64,000 nt of DNA from G963923945 sp965199175 (lineage in GTDB: Bacteria > Pseudomonadota > Alphaproteobacteria > G963923945), in the NCBI GenBank assembly GCA_965199175.1, contig OZ240684.1, positions 1,116,001-1,180,000 of the forward strand. Direction: 5' to 3'. The translations under genes were made by a program, and so were the position numbers. The notes beneath the pieces were generated by a model, which made no database searches, was not told the DNA's origin, and saw only the letters and a program-made list of their open reading frames with translations. Of this stretch, positions 16,869 to 25,246 are shown piece after piece. Numbering within the stretch: position 1 is the stretch's first letter; each line of letters begins with the position of its first letter.

Positions 16869-18100
16869 CAACTCCGGTAATCGGCATTGATATCAATATA
16901 GCCGTGGCTGAGATCACAGGTCCAGACCCGGGCGGCAGCAGAGCCAACCCCAACATCAATCGTAATCGAGATTTCCCGGCCCTTCATATAAGCCGCCACC
17001 AGGGATTCATCATAATCAGCAGCCGCTGCACCATGGCGGGCAACCGAAAATCCGCCAATCTCGATATCCAGACGATCACGATCAGCCCGCTCACCAGCCT
17101 TACCAACCGCCATCACCAAACGTCCCCAATTGGGATCTTCACCGGCAATCGCCGTCTTGACCAAAGGCGAGTTGGCAACCGATAAACCGATACGCCGTGC
17201 TGCCTGCCAGCTGGTCGCACCGGTGATATCAATGGTCACAAATTTGGATATTCCCTCACCATCGCGCACAATCTGCAAAGCCAGATCACGGGTCACATCA
17301 TCGAGCTTCCGGGCAAAGTCATCCAATATATGTGGCTGGTCAACCGGTGGATGCTCAGCACCCCGGCCGGTAGCAAACAACAAAACGGTGTCACTGGTTG
17401 AGGTATCCCCGTCAACACTGATGGAATTGAAACTCTGGTCGCAGGATTTTTTTAACAACTGATTGAGAACCGGAGCAGGCACTGCAGCATCGGTAAAAAT
17501 AAAAGCCAACATGGTGGCCATATCCGGAGCAATCATCCCCGACCCCTTGGCAATACCGTTAATCGTCACCGGGGTTGTCCCGATATGGGCCTGGCGAGTT
17601 GCTCCCTTAGGGAAAGTATCGGTGGTCATGATTGCCCGGGCTGCTTGTTCCCAATGTGCCGGTGATACGTCTAAGGCTGCACCAAGACCAGGAAGGGCCT
17701 CGACAATCTTAGCCGAATCGAGCGGCGTGCCAATCACCCCGGTTGAAGCCACCAGAACCGCATCCGGGTCAATCCCACATATCTCAGCAGCACATACAGC
17801 CGTTTTTTCAACCGCTTCTACCCCTGCCCGCCCGGTAAATGCGTTGGCGTTGCCGGCATTGATAACCACTGCCTGGGCCATTCCGGCCGGTAAATGACGC
17901 CGACACCATTCAACCGGCGCACTTGCGGTCTTAGAACGGGTTAAAACACCGCTGGCCGTCGTGCCATCGGCAAGCGCAATCAATGTCAGATCAGAACGTC
18001 CCTGGTAACGTAAACCACAGCCTGTTGATGCCAGACGAACACCAGCAAGGGCCGGAAGAACAGGAAAATTTTCTGGAGCAAAAGGAGAAAGAACAGTCAT
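16868..18100 (-). CDS. argJ: bifunctional glutamate N-acetyltransferase/N-acetylglutamate synthase
   Basis: ArgJ recycles the acetyl group in arginine biosynthesis by moving it from N-acetylornithine to glutamate. The 410-residue precursor shows the self-cleavage motif GMIAPDMATMLAF, with cleavage expected between Ala and Thr at about 195/196. The FPKGATRQ substrate loop lies just before it. The protein ends in the typical YIDINADYRS. The start is the ATG at 18100, chosen over the adjacent GTG. mutT overlaps its stop. Whether it is bifunctional or only an ornithine acetyltransferase cannot be read from sequence. Confidence 0.95.
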   Translation of the reverse strand: MTVLSPFAPENFPVLPALAGVRLASTGCGLRYQGRSDLTLIALADGTTASGVLTRSKTASAPVEWCRRHLPAGMAQAVVINAGNANAFTGRAGVEAVEKTAVCAAEICGIDPDAVLVASTGVIGTPLDSAKIVEALPGLGAALDVSPAHWEQAARAIMTTDTFPKGATRQAHIGTTPVTINGIAKGSGMIAPDMATMLAFIFTDAAVPAPVLNQLLKKSCDQSFNSISVDGDTSTSDTVLLFATGRGAEHPPVDQPHILDDFARKLDDVTRDLALQIVRDGEGISKFVTIDITGATSWQAARRIGLSVANSPLVKTAIAGEDPNWGRLVMAVGKAGERADRDRLDIEIGGFSVARHGAAAADYDESLVAAYMKGREISITIDVGVGSAAARVWTCDLSHGYIDINADYRS

Positions 18101-18166
18101 CACAACAATACATACCGGTTATCAGAAATATCAAATGACCAACAAGGCTGAATCAATAAATCAACT

Positions 18167-18220
18167 AAGACGTATCCAATCGATAAGACGTATCCAATCG
18201 ATATAATATATCCAATCGAT
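18167..18220. repeat. 18-bp tandem repeat, three copies
   Basis: The unit aagacgtatccaatcgat occurs perfectly at 18167-18184 and 18185-18202, degenerately at 18203-18220, and a half copy (aagacgtatcc) follows. It lies in the argJ-secA spacer. Confidence 0.92.
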
Positions 18221-18551
18221 TAAGACGTATCCGTTCAGACGTCATCAAACAGATGAAGGTCATGCTGTTTCTTTAGGTCATATTGTTTTCAAAAACCATC
18301 ATCAATCATCATAGAGTTGGCAAAGGCCAGATATGAAGAACGTGCCTGAACAGACCAAACCATGTATCATCAGCCCTTGAACACAAGGATCAATACATTA
18401 CGTCATACTGCAACACCCCATACCGCAACATGCTGAGGGTATTCCGGTACCTTTCTAACCGGAAAGGCCATCAAAAATGAAAAACACATCCTTCATGGTT
18501 CAAATCTCCTGATCCGGATTTTTTTACGTCCCTGAGACACCTGAACCACCG

Positions 18552-18580
18552 TTGACACAAAAAGCATCAACGCCTATGTC
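18552..18580 (+). promoter_or_regulatory. probable sigma-70-type promoter of secA
   Basis: A perfect -35 box TTGACA (18552-18557) is followed after 17 bp by TATGTC (18575-18580), a moderate -10 box. The transcript would begin about 20 bases before the secA ribosome-binding site AGGGGA (18595-18600), which stands 7 bases before the ATG. This rests on consensus matching only. Confidence 0.45.
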
Positions 18581-18607
18581 TGGCTGGAAATTTTAGGGGA
18601 ATAATGA

Positions 18608-21265
18608 ATGTTTAGCGGCCTTGCAAAACGGTTCTTCGGCAGTGCCAATGAACGCTTTCTAAAGCGTTTCCAGCCGCAAATCGACGCCATCAATGGTTTA
18701 GAAGATGACCTGATAAAACTTGATGATGCCGCATTGCAGGAGCGCACCGGGAGCCTTCGTGAACGTCTGAAGAATGGCGAGACCCCGGATGATGTGCTGG
18801 TTGAGGCTTTTGCCACCGTGCGCGAAGCAGCCAGAAGAACCCTGGGACAACGCCATTATGATGTCCAGCTTTTAGGCGGCATCATACTGCATCAGGGCAT
18901 GATTGCGGAAATGAAAACCGGGGAGGGGAAAACCCTGGTTGCCACCCTGCCGGTTTATCTGAATGCCTTGCTCAATAAAGGTGTCCATGTGGTAACGGTC
19001 AATGATTATCTGGCCCGGCGGGATGCGGCCTGGATGGGACGTATCTATCGCTTTTTGGGTCTCACAGTCGGATGCGTCAGCCACGGTATGAGTGACCAGG
19101 AACGCCGGGCTGCCTACGCCAGTGATATTACCTATGGTGCCAACAATGAATTCGGCTTTGACTATCTCCGTGATAATATGAAATTTCACATGGAGGAGAT
19201 GACTCAGCGGCCATTCAACTACGCCATTATTGACGAGGTTGACAGTATTCTGATCGATGAAGCACGCACACCGTTGATCATTTCCGGACCATCCGAAGAT
19301 TCCTCAGAACTTTACCGCATTATCAACCGCTTCATCCCCCGGCTGAACCAGTCTGAATATGATAAAGACGAAAAGAGCCGTTCGGTTTCCCTGACCGAAG
19401 ACGGGGCCGAACATATCGAAGAGATGCTCAATGCCGCCGATATGCTCAAAGGACAAGCCCTCTACGATATCCAGAATGTCTCATTGGTTCACCATGTCAA
19501 TCAGGCATTGCGCGCCCATAAGCTGTTTGAGCGTGATAAGGATTATATCGTCAAAGACGGGAAGGTCGTGATTATCGACGAGTTTACCGGACGTATGATG
19601 GAAGGTCGGCGCTATTCAGAGGGGTTGCACCAGGCTCTGGAAGCCAAGGAAAATGTCGCAGTCCAGGTCGAAAATCAGACATTGGCTTCGGTGACGTATC
19701 AAAATTATTTCCGGCTTTACCCTAAAATTGCCGGCATGACCGGCACCGCCATGACTGAAGCCAGCGAATTTGCCGATATTTACAAACTCGAAGTTGCTGA
19801 AATTCCCACCCATCTCCCCTGTATCCGTCAGGATGATGATGATGAAATTTATCGCAGCCTCAAAGAAAAAGACAAAGCAATCCTCAATTTAATCAGTGAT
19901 TGTCATGGTCGTTTACAACCGGTTTTGGTCGGAACGGTGAGTATTGAACGCTCCGAGCATCTTTCTAAACTGCTCAAAAAGAATAAAATTCCCCATAATG
20001 TCCTCAATGCCCGCTATCACGAGAAAGAGGCTCAGATCATTGCCCAGGCAGGCATGCCCGGTGCTGTGACCATTGCCACCAATATGGCTGGTCGCGGAAC
20101 AGATATCCAGTTGGGCGGCAATATTGATATGCGCATTGCTGCTGAAATTGGTCCGCAACCAGACCAGGACAAGCATCAGGAAGATATCCGGCGAATCCAG
20201 GCAGAAATCGACCAACAGGGTCAAACGGCCCGTGATGCCGGGGGGCTGTTCGTCATCGGGACCGAACGTCACGAATCGCGGCGAATCGATAATCAGCTCC
20301 GGGGTCGTTCCGGGCGCCAGGGAGACCCAGGATCATCAAAATTCTTCCTTTCTCTGGAAGATGATCTCATGCGGATTTTTGGTTCGGAACGATTGGATTC
20401 CATGCTGACCAAGCTGGGGATCGAAGAAGACGAAGCGATTTATCATCCCTGGATCAATAAAGCCCTGGAAAAAGCCCAGCAGCGGGTTGAGGGACGCAAT
20501 TTTGAAATCCGCAAAAACCTCCTCAAATTCGATAACGTCATGAATGACCAGCGCAAATTCATCTATGGACAGCGCCGGGATATCATGTCTTCCCGTGAGG
20601 TTGCATCGATCATTGAGGGCATGCGTCATGATGTTATTGCGGTGCTTGTTGAACGGGCCATTCCTGATAAATCCTATCCCGAACAATGGGATACCCATAG
20701 CCTGGCTGAGGAATGCCGGCGGATTTTGAATCTGGACATACCGGTAGCCGACTGGTCCAAAGAAGAAGGCATTGACCGGGATTTAGTAGAAGAGCGCATT
20801 CGCCAGGCCAGCGATACAAAAATGGCTGAAAAAGCCGCAACATATGGGGTTGACGTCATGCGAATGGCTGAAAGAAGCCTGTTGTTGCAAATTTTCGACC
20901 AGACCTGGAAAGATCACCTGCTCTCGCTTGATCATCTCCGGCAAGGCATCAGTCTACGGGCTTACGGCCAGCGGGATCCTCTCAATGAATACAAACATGA
21001 AGCCTTTGGGATGTTCCAGGATATGCTGGCCCGGCTGCGGGAAAATATCACCGGCGTTCTCACACATCTTGAGATCCGTACTACTCCGCCTGACCCAAAT
21101 CCGTCGGTGCCTCAGGAAGAGTCGAAAGCCGCTCTCCGGGGGCATGATTCCCATAACCCGGCCAGCTGGGGTAAAGTCCCGCGCAATAAGCCATGCCCAT
21201 GCGGCTCAGGGAAAAAATACAAACACTGTCATGGACAAATCACCGCCTCTGGCAACACTGTATAG
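18608..21265 (+). CDS. secA: preprotein translocase ATPase SecA
   Basis: SecA drives preproteins through the SecYEG channel with ATP. The 885-residue protein is full length. Walker A is MKTGEGKTLVATLP at about 100-113, the DEAD-like box is IIDEVDSILIDEA, and the second helicase lobe has NMAGRGTDIQLGG. The helical scaffold motif TWKDHLLSLDHLRQGISLR is intact. The C-terminal zinc-binding SecB/ribosome-contact motif CPCGSGKKYKHCHG is present. The ATG start has an AGGGGA ribosome-binding site. It is divergent from argJ. Confidence 0.97.
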   Translation: MFSGLAKRFFGSANERFLKRFQPQIDAINGLEDDLIKLDDAALQERTGSLRERLKNGETPDDVLVEAFATVREAARRTLGQRHYDVQLLGGIILHQGMIAEMKTGEGKTLVATLPVYLNALLNKGVHVVTVNDYLARRDAAWMGRIYRFLGLTVGCVSHGMSDQERRAAYASDITYGANNEFGFDYLRDNMKFHMEEMTQRPFNYAIIDEVDSILIDEARTPLIISGPSEDSSELYRIINRFIPRLNQSEYDKDEKSRSVSLTEDGAEHIEEMLNAADMLKGQALYDIQNVSLVHHVNQALRAHKLFERDKDYIVKDGKVVIIDEFTGRMMEGRRYSEGLHQALEAKENVAVQVENQTLASVTYQNYFRLYPKIAGMTGTAMTEASEFADIYKLEVAEIPTHLPCIRQDDDDEIYRSLKEKDKAILNLISDCHGRLQPVLVGTVSIERSEHLSKLLKKNKIPHNVLNARYHEKEAQIIAQAGMPGAVTIATNMAGRGTDIQLGGNIDMRIAAEIGPQPDQDKHQEDIRRIQAEIDQQGQTARDAGGLFVIGTERHESRRIDNQLRGRSGRQGDPGSSKFFLSLEDDLMRIFGSERLDSMLTKLGIEEDEAIYHPWINKALEKAQQRVEGRNFEIRKNLLKFDNVMNDQRKFIYGQRRDIMSSREVASIIEGMRHDVIAVLVERAIPDKSYPEQWDTHSLAEECRRILNLDIPVADWSKEEGIDRDLVEERIRQASDTKMAEKAATYGVDVMRMAERSLLLQIFDQTWKDHLLSLDHLRQGISLRAYGQRDPLNEYKHEAFGMFQDMLARLRENITGVLTHLEIRTTPPDPNPSVPQEESKAALRGHDSHNPASWGKVPRNKPCPCGSGKKYKHCHGQITASGNTV

Positions 21266-21548
21266 GTAACACCATTATTCATAGGTAACACCGCATAGGC
21301 ATCCCCATTATCGGCATCATCCCCGCCGGTATCATCCGGCTCTCATCAATGGACCCCAACCACATACAGATCAACCATCCCCAAAAGCCTCAGCCGGGTA
21401 TGGGCTGATGGTCCGGCCTCGTCATATCTCGTCATATATGGAGGCGTGATATATGGAGGAATTGCCGCCTGATTGCTCATTGCATTCTTGCTGATTGCAG
21501 CCATACCCTGATCAATGCCCCGGTTCGTGAGCCGGCCTGGAGATTCAA
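21266..21548. other. spacer between secA and pyrD with a short duplication
   Basis: This 283-bp spacer begins with a duplication of ataggtaacaccattat / ataggtaacaccgcat (about 21262-21298) that starts at the secA stop codon. Farther on, atatatggagg recurs at about 21434 and 21450. No gene seen. Confidence 0.5.
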
Positions 21549-22619
21549 GTGTTTTCTCTTATCAGCCCTCTTCTGCAGCGATTACCGCCGGAATGGGCCC
21601 ATCAACTCACCATACAAAGCCTGCGCAGCGGCCTGGTTACCACATCCCCACCACCAGATGAGCCGGCCTTACGATGCCATGTAGCCGGGATTGATTTTCC
21701 CAACCCGTTGGGTCTGGCGGCTGGTTTTGATAAAAATGCCGAGGTCGTCAATGCTCTGTGGCAGCTGGGCTTCGGATCTGTCGAGGTCGGGACACTCACA
21801 CCACGCCCTCAGCCCGGTAATCCAAAACCGCGTTTGTTTCGCCTGACCAAAGATCGGGCCGTGATCAACCGACTGGGATTTAATAATCACGGACTCCCGG
21901 CTGCTTTGGACCGGATCACGGCCCTGCCCCGGCATGGTCTGATCGGTATCAATATCGGTAAAAATGCAGACAGCCGGGATGCAATCGCCGATTATACAGA
22001 GGCGACATTCCTGGCCGCACCCCTGGCAGATTATCTGACCATCAATATTTCCTCACCCAACACCCCGGGGTTGCGTGACCTGCAATCACCTGAATATTTA
22101 GCACCATTGCTCAGAGCCGTTTTTGATGCCCGGTCTGCTGCATGCCCCAACCAGCCACCACCGCTTTTTTTGAAAATTTCTCCTGATTTATCAGAAACAA
22201 AACGCCAGAGCCTTGCCGCTACGGTTCTTGGCGAAAAGATTGATGGCCTGATCATCAGCAACACCACCCTGGCCCGTCCATCTGGCTTACGTGACCGGCA
22301 TTGCGGTCAGGCCGGCGGACTTTCCGGCCAGCCTTTGTTTGAATCATCAACCCAGGTTCTGGCTGATTTCTACCGCCTGACCGGGGGGACAATCCCGATC
22401 ATCGGGGTTGGTGGTATAGAGAGCGGAGCAACCGCTTATGCAAAAATCCGGGCCGGAGCATCTTTGATTCAACTCTATACCGGCTTAATATATCATGGAC
22501 CATCCCTGATCAGGAATATTCTCAAAGACCTGGCCTCCTGTCTCAAAAAAGACGGCTATCACTCTCTCCATGAAGCGGTTGGGGCCGATCAATCAGAAGA
22601 CCGGCGATCAGGCCCGTGA
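21549..22619 (+). CDS. pyrD: dihydroorotate dehydrogenase (quinone), class 2
   Basis: This membrane-associated flavoenzyme oxidises dihydroorotate to orotate in pyrimidine synthesis and reduces quinone. The 356-residue protein has the class 2 N-terminal helix, the FMN/substrate motif NRLGFNNHG at 107-115, and the catalytic Ser169 in NISSPNTPGLR. The Gly-rich phosphate site IIGVGGIESG is near the C-terminus. The start is GTG at 21549 with GGAG 7 bases upstream. The stop codon is the first three bases of a 13-bp tandem repeat. An EAL protein and a HAD protein follow, a neighbourhood found in other Rhodospirillales-like genomes. Confidence 0.95.
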   Translation: MFSLISPLLQRLPPEWAHQLTIQSLRSGLVTTSPPPDEPALRCHVAGIDFPNPLGLAAGFDKNAEVVNALWQLGFGSVEVGTLTPRPQPGNPKPRLFRLTKDRAVINRLGFNNHGLPAALDRITALPRHGLIGINIGKNADSRDAIADYTEATFLAAPLADYLTINISSPNTPGLRDLQSPEYLAPLLRAVFDARSAACPNQPPPLFLKISPDLSETKRQSLAATVLGEKIDGLIISNTTLARPSGLRDRHCGQAGGLSGQPLFESSTQVLADFYRLTGGTIPIIGVGGIESGATAYAKIRAGASLIQLYTGLIYHGPSLIRNILKDLASCLKKDGYHSLHEAVGADQSEDRRSGP

Positions 22620-22681
22620 TAAGAACGTATGATGAGAATGCGTGATGAGAACGCATGATGAGAATGCGTAATGAGAACATC
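22617..22681. repeat. 13-bp tandem repeat, five copies, starting at the pyrD stop
   Basis: The unit tgatgagaatgcg repeats at 22617, 22630, 22643, 22656 and 22669. The first base triplet is the pyrD stop codon. Copies differ by one to four bases. Confidence 0.9.
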
Positions 22682-22943
22682 TGTGACAAAAACAAATCTA
22701 TGATAAGAATCGCCCATATGATGACAACACACGGAAAAGCACTATCACAGAAAAGCACTATCACAGGGATGCCACCTGCCGCCGGGATGCCGGCCAAGAG
22801 TCAGCTTAGACAGCCGGGCCATCTGTCAATAATGACGTTAACAGGCCCATAGTAACTGTATAAATAATAAGTGACTGTATAAAAATAACTGTACAGATAA
22901 TGACTGTACAGATCGTGACTATAGAGAGTGTAACCGGGGTATT
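22682..22943. other. repeat-rich spacer before the EAL gene
   Basis: Together with the preceding repeat this makes a 324-bp spacer without a gene. At about 22733-22760 acagaaaagcactatc is duplicated. At 22850-22925 the words gtgactgtata and atgactgtacagat recur four times at 15-20-bp spacing, ending just before the EAL gene's ATG. Confidence 0.5.
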
Positions 22944-24116
22944 ATGGGGTTTTTGCTCAATTTGGTTCTGGGTCTGGTGTCTTATGGCATTCTCGCTTTG
23001 GCAACCTACAATATTTCTACTGATATCATTGATATACAAAGCATTCTTTCGTATCCGATGGCTTTGGCTGGTTTGATTTTTTTTGCCGGATTATCCGGTC
23101 ATGTAACGGTGCTGTATTTACATATCCGGTCACGCAGACAAAAACCAGATCAACCCAAAGCCGAACCGGGTCGAATCCAGCCTGACCCGGTCATCCGGCT
23201 GCCCATACCGGCAAAAGACCCTGAAAAAAACGTTGAAAAAAACGTTGAAAAAACCTTTGAAAAAAACACTGACAGATCATCAGACTCACCATCTGTTCCG
23301 GCCTCAGCCGAAGAACGTCAATACCCCCGGTTGGAACCGGTCACAACAGAACCATCGCCCAGGTCTGATGATACACTCGCCAATCATATCAAGGCGGCCA
23401 TTACCGAAGGACGGCTGGATGTGGTGATGCAGCCGATTGTCAGCCTGCCGCAACGCAAGACCCTGTTTTTTGAGTGTTTTTCCCGCATACGAACCAAAGA
23501 CGGAACCGTTCTCGAACCCTCTGATTACATCCCCGTTGTGGCCCGGACTGGTCTGATCCCGGAAATTGATGACAGCTTATTATTTCGCTGTGTACGGTTG
23601 GCCCGCCAGAATTATCGCCGCAATCGCGGGATCGGATTTTTCTGTAATTTATCGACGTCTTCTCTGAGAAATCCGCGATTCGTATCTGAGTTCTTTCCGT
23701 TTCTCACTGAGAATAAACCGCTGTCAAAATTTCTGTTTCTGGAATTCAAGCAGGATGATTTTGCGCAGCTGGACCAAAATGACAGCCATCGCCTTACTCA
23801 ACTGGCTTCGATGGGGTTTCGCTATTCGATTGATCATATATCACGACTGGATATTAGTCCGGCTCTGCTTTACCGCCATCATATCAAATTCTTAAAAGCA
23901 CCGATTGACCTGCTTCTTGAAAATCCGGAAGAAACCAGACAATTCAAGACCGAACTCAACCGGCGGGGCATTGACCTCATCGCTGACCGGATTGAAAAGG
24001 AAGAAGACCTCATCCGGCTTCTTGATCAAAGCATTGATTATGGTCAGGGTTTCCTCTTTGGTCCACCCCGCCCATCGCGTGAAAATATCCCCCTCATAGA
24101 AGCCACATCATCGTGA
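22944..24116 (+). CDS. membrane-anchored, degenerate EAL-domain protein
   Basis: A 390-residue protein with two N-terminal transmembrane helices (about 3-25 and 36-60), a variable linker (62-140) and a C-terminal EAL domain (about 145-385). EAL domains hydrolyse cyclic di-GMP, but several catalytic residues are changed. The EAL motif reads ECF (Glu177), the DDFG-type metal motif reads DHIS (D297, H298), while the Asn of NLS (235), a Glu (267) and a Lys in IKFLKAP remain. It is therefore probably a c-di-GMP binder or protein-interaction module rather than an active phosphodiesterase (inference). The linker holds a fourfold EKNV-like repeat encoded by a 12-bp DNA repeat. Confidence 0.85.
   Translation: MGFLLNLVLGLVSYGILALATYNISTDIIDIQSILSYPMALAGLIFFAGLSGHVTVLYLHIRSRRQKPDQPKAEPGRIQPDPVIRLPIPAKDPEKNVEKNVEKTFEKNTDRSSDSPSVPASAEERQYPRLEPVTTEPSPRSDDTLANHIKAAITEGRLDVVMQPIVSLPQRKTLFFECFSRIRTKDGTVLEPSDYIPVVARTGLIPEIDDSLLFRCVRLARQNYRRNRGIGFFCNLSTSSLRNPRFVSEFFPFLTENKPLSKFLFLEFKQDDFAQLDQNDSHRLTQLASMGFRYSIDHISRLDISPALLYRHHIKFLKAPIDLLLENPEETRQFKTELNRRGIDLIADRIEKEEDLIRLLDQSIDYGQGFLFGPPRPSRENIPLIEATSS
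23223..23270. repeat. 12-bp in-frame tandem repeat inside the EAL gene
   Basis: The unit gaaaaaaacgtt occurs four times (23223, 23235, 23247 and 23259, the last two diverged) and encodes EKNV-EKNV-EKTF-EKNT in the linker between membrane anchor and EAL domain. Confidence 0.92.
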
Positions 24117-24189
24117 TCACACCACCATCCCTGTCAGCCCGCTATTCGTATCGATACCGTCTTTGTCTGTAATCAAAAATCGCTCAGTC

Positions 24190-25098
24190 ATGCCTGATAC
24201 CCCACAGGTCAGCCGCACTCAGGATCAACAGATCAAACTCTGCAACCGGCTGGCAACCATAGCCCCTTCTTACCATGCTTTCATCATTGACTTATGGGGA
24301 GTCATTCATGATGGCGTTACGCTTTTTGACGGTGTTATCGAGTGCCTGCTCGCCCTCAGGAAGGCCGGTAAGCCGGTCATTTTTCTCTCCAATGCCCCGC
24401 GTCCTGCTGCTGTTATTATCGAACAACTGACCGGGTTGGGTATGCCCGGTGATCTGTATACAGATGCGGTTTCATCAGGAGAAGATGCCCGTTATCATCT
24501 CTCTTCACGCCATGACCCCTGGTATGCCGGCCTGGGCAATCGATGCTACCATATCGGGGCACCGCGTGATACCGCAACCCTCGAAGGTCTTGATCTGGAG
24601 CCGGTCAACAATCCGGCCAGAGCCGACTTTATTCTCAATACCGGACCCTGGGGAGATGGCGACACCGTATCGGCTTATCAAGAGATTCTATACTCTGGTG
24701 CCCAGGCCAATGTCCCGATGATTTGCTGTAATCCGGACCGGGAAGTCATCCGGGGTGGCCAGAAAATGATCTGTGCCGGTGCATTGGCCGATTGTTATGA
24801 GAATTTTGGCGGGTTGGTGCGTTATCATGGCAAACCAGATCCGGCGATTTATGCCTCATGTCTTGACCGGCTGGGTCTCACAACGCCTCAGGGAGTCCTG
24901 GTCATCGGCGACTCCCTGACCACGGATATCGCCGGGGCCAATGCTGCTGAAATGCATGCCCTGTTGATCGCCGGGGGGCTGCATGGGCAAGAGTTGGGGG
25001 TGAAAAAAGGCGGCCCCGTCAATCCGGAAAATCTGGAACAGCTATGCCGAAAATACGGCCCGGTTCCCGATTATGTATTGCCCCGCCTGGTCTGGTAA
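24190..25098 (+). CDS. HAD-superfamily hydrolase, TIGR01459 type
   Basis: A HAD-like phosphatase of about 302 residues in the NagD/TIGR01459 group. Motif I is IIDLWGVIHDG, in which the usual second Asp region is replaced by WGV as in this subfamily. Motif II is IFLSNAPRP, the Lys lies in RYHGKPDPAIY, and motif IV is VIGDSLTTDIAGAN. The substrate is not known. The ATG at 24190 is preferred over a TTG at 24163, though no strong ribosome-binding site precedes either. It follows the EAL gene after about 70 bp and may be co-transcribed with pyrD. Confidence 0.88.
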   Translation: MPDTPQVSRTQDQQIKLCNRLATIAPSYHAFIIDLWGVIHDGVTLFDGVIECLLALRKAGKPVIFLSNAPRPAAVIIEQLTGLGMPGDLYTDAVSSGEDARYHLSSRHDPWYAGLGNRCYHIGAPRDTATLEGLDLEPVNNPARADFILNTGPWGDGDTVSAYQEILYSGAQANVPMICCNPDREVIRGGQKMICAGALADCYENFGGLVRYHGKPDPAIYASCLDRLGLTTPQGVLVIGDSLTTDIAGANAAEMHALLIAGGLHGQELGVKKGGPVNPENLEQLCRKYGPVPDYVLPRLVW

Positions 25099-25201
25099 CC
25101 GGCAGTCATCATCAATACTGCCCAACTGCCCCCGACCAACCGCCCGGCTGCCTTCAGATACCCTTGAATAGCGGGTCAAACCGGTGGCTGGTTGAGGCTG
25201 T

Positions 25202-25246
25202 TTTCTGCGGTATCTGTTTCTGCGGTATCTGTTTCTGTGGTGTTTT
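25202..25246. repeat. 15-bp tandem repeat at the purB stop codon
   Basis: The unit tttctgcggtatctg occurs perfectly at 25202-25216 and 25217-25231 and degenerately at 25232-25246. The last base overlaps the complement of the purB stop codon. Confidence 0.9.

Larger units (their letters stand above)
18104..18607. other. gene-free spacer between argJ and secA
   Basis: This is 504 bp between divergent genes. In many relatives a parvulin-type isomerase gene is found between argJ and secA; no such frame is visible. The spacer contains the 16-bp element copy at 18116-18131, the 18-bp tandem repeat at 18167-18220, a small hairpin at about 18451-18468 (cctttc/gaaagg), and the likely secA promoter. 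Confidence 0.6.
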
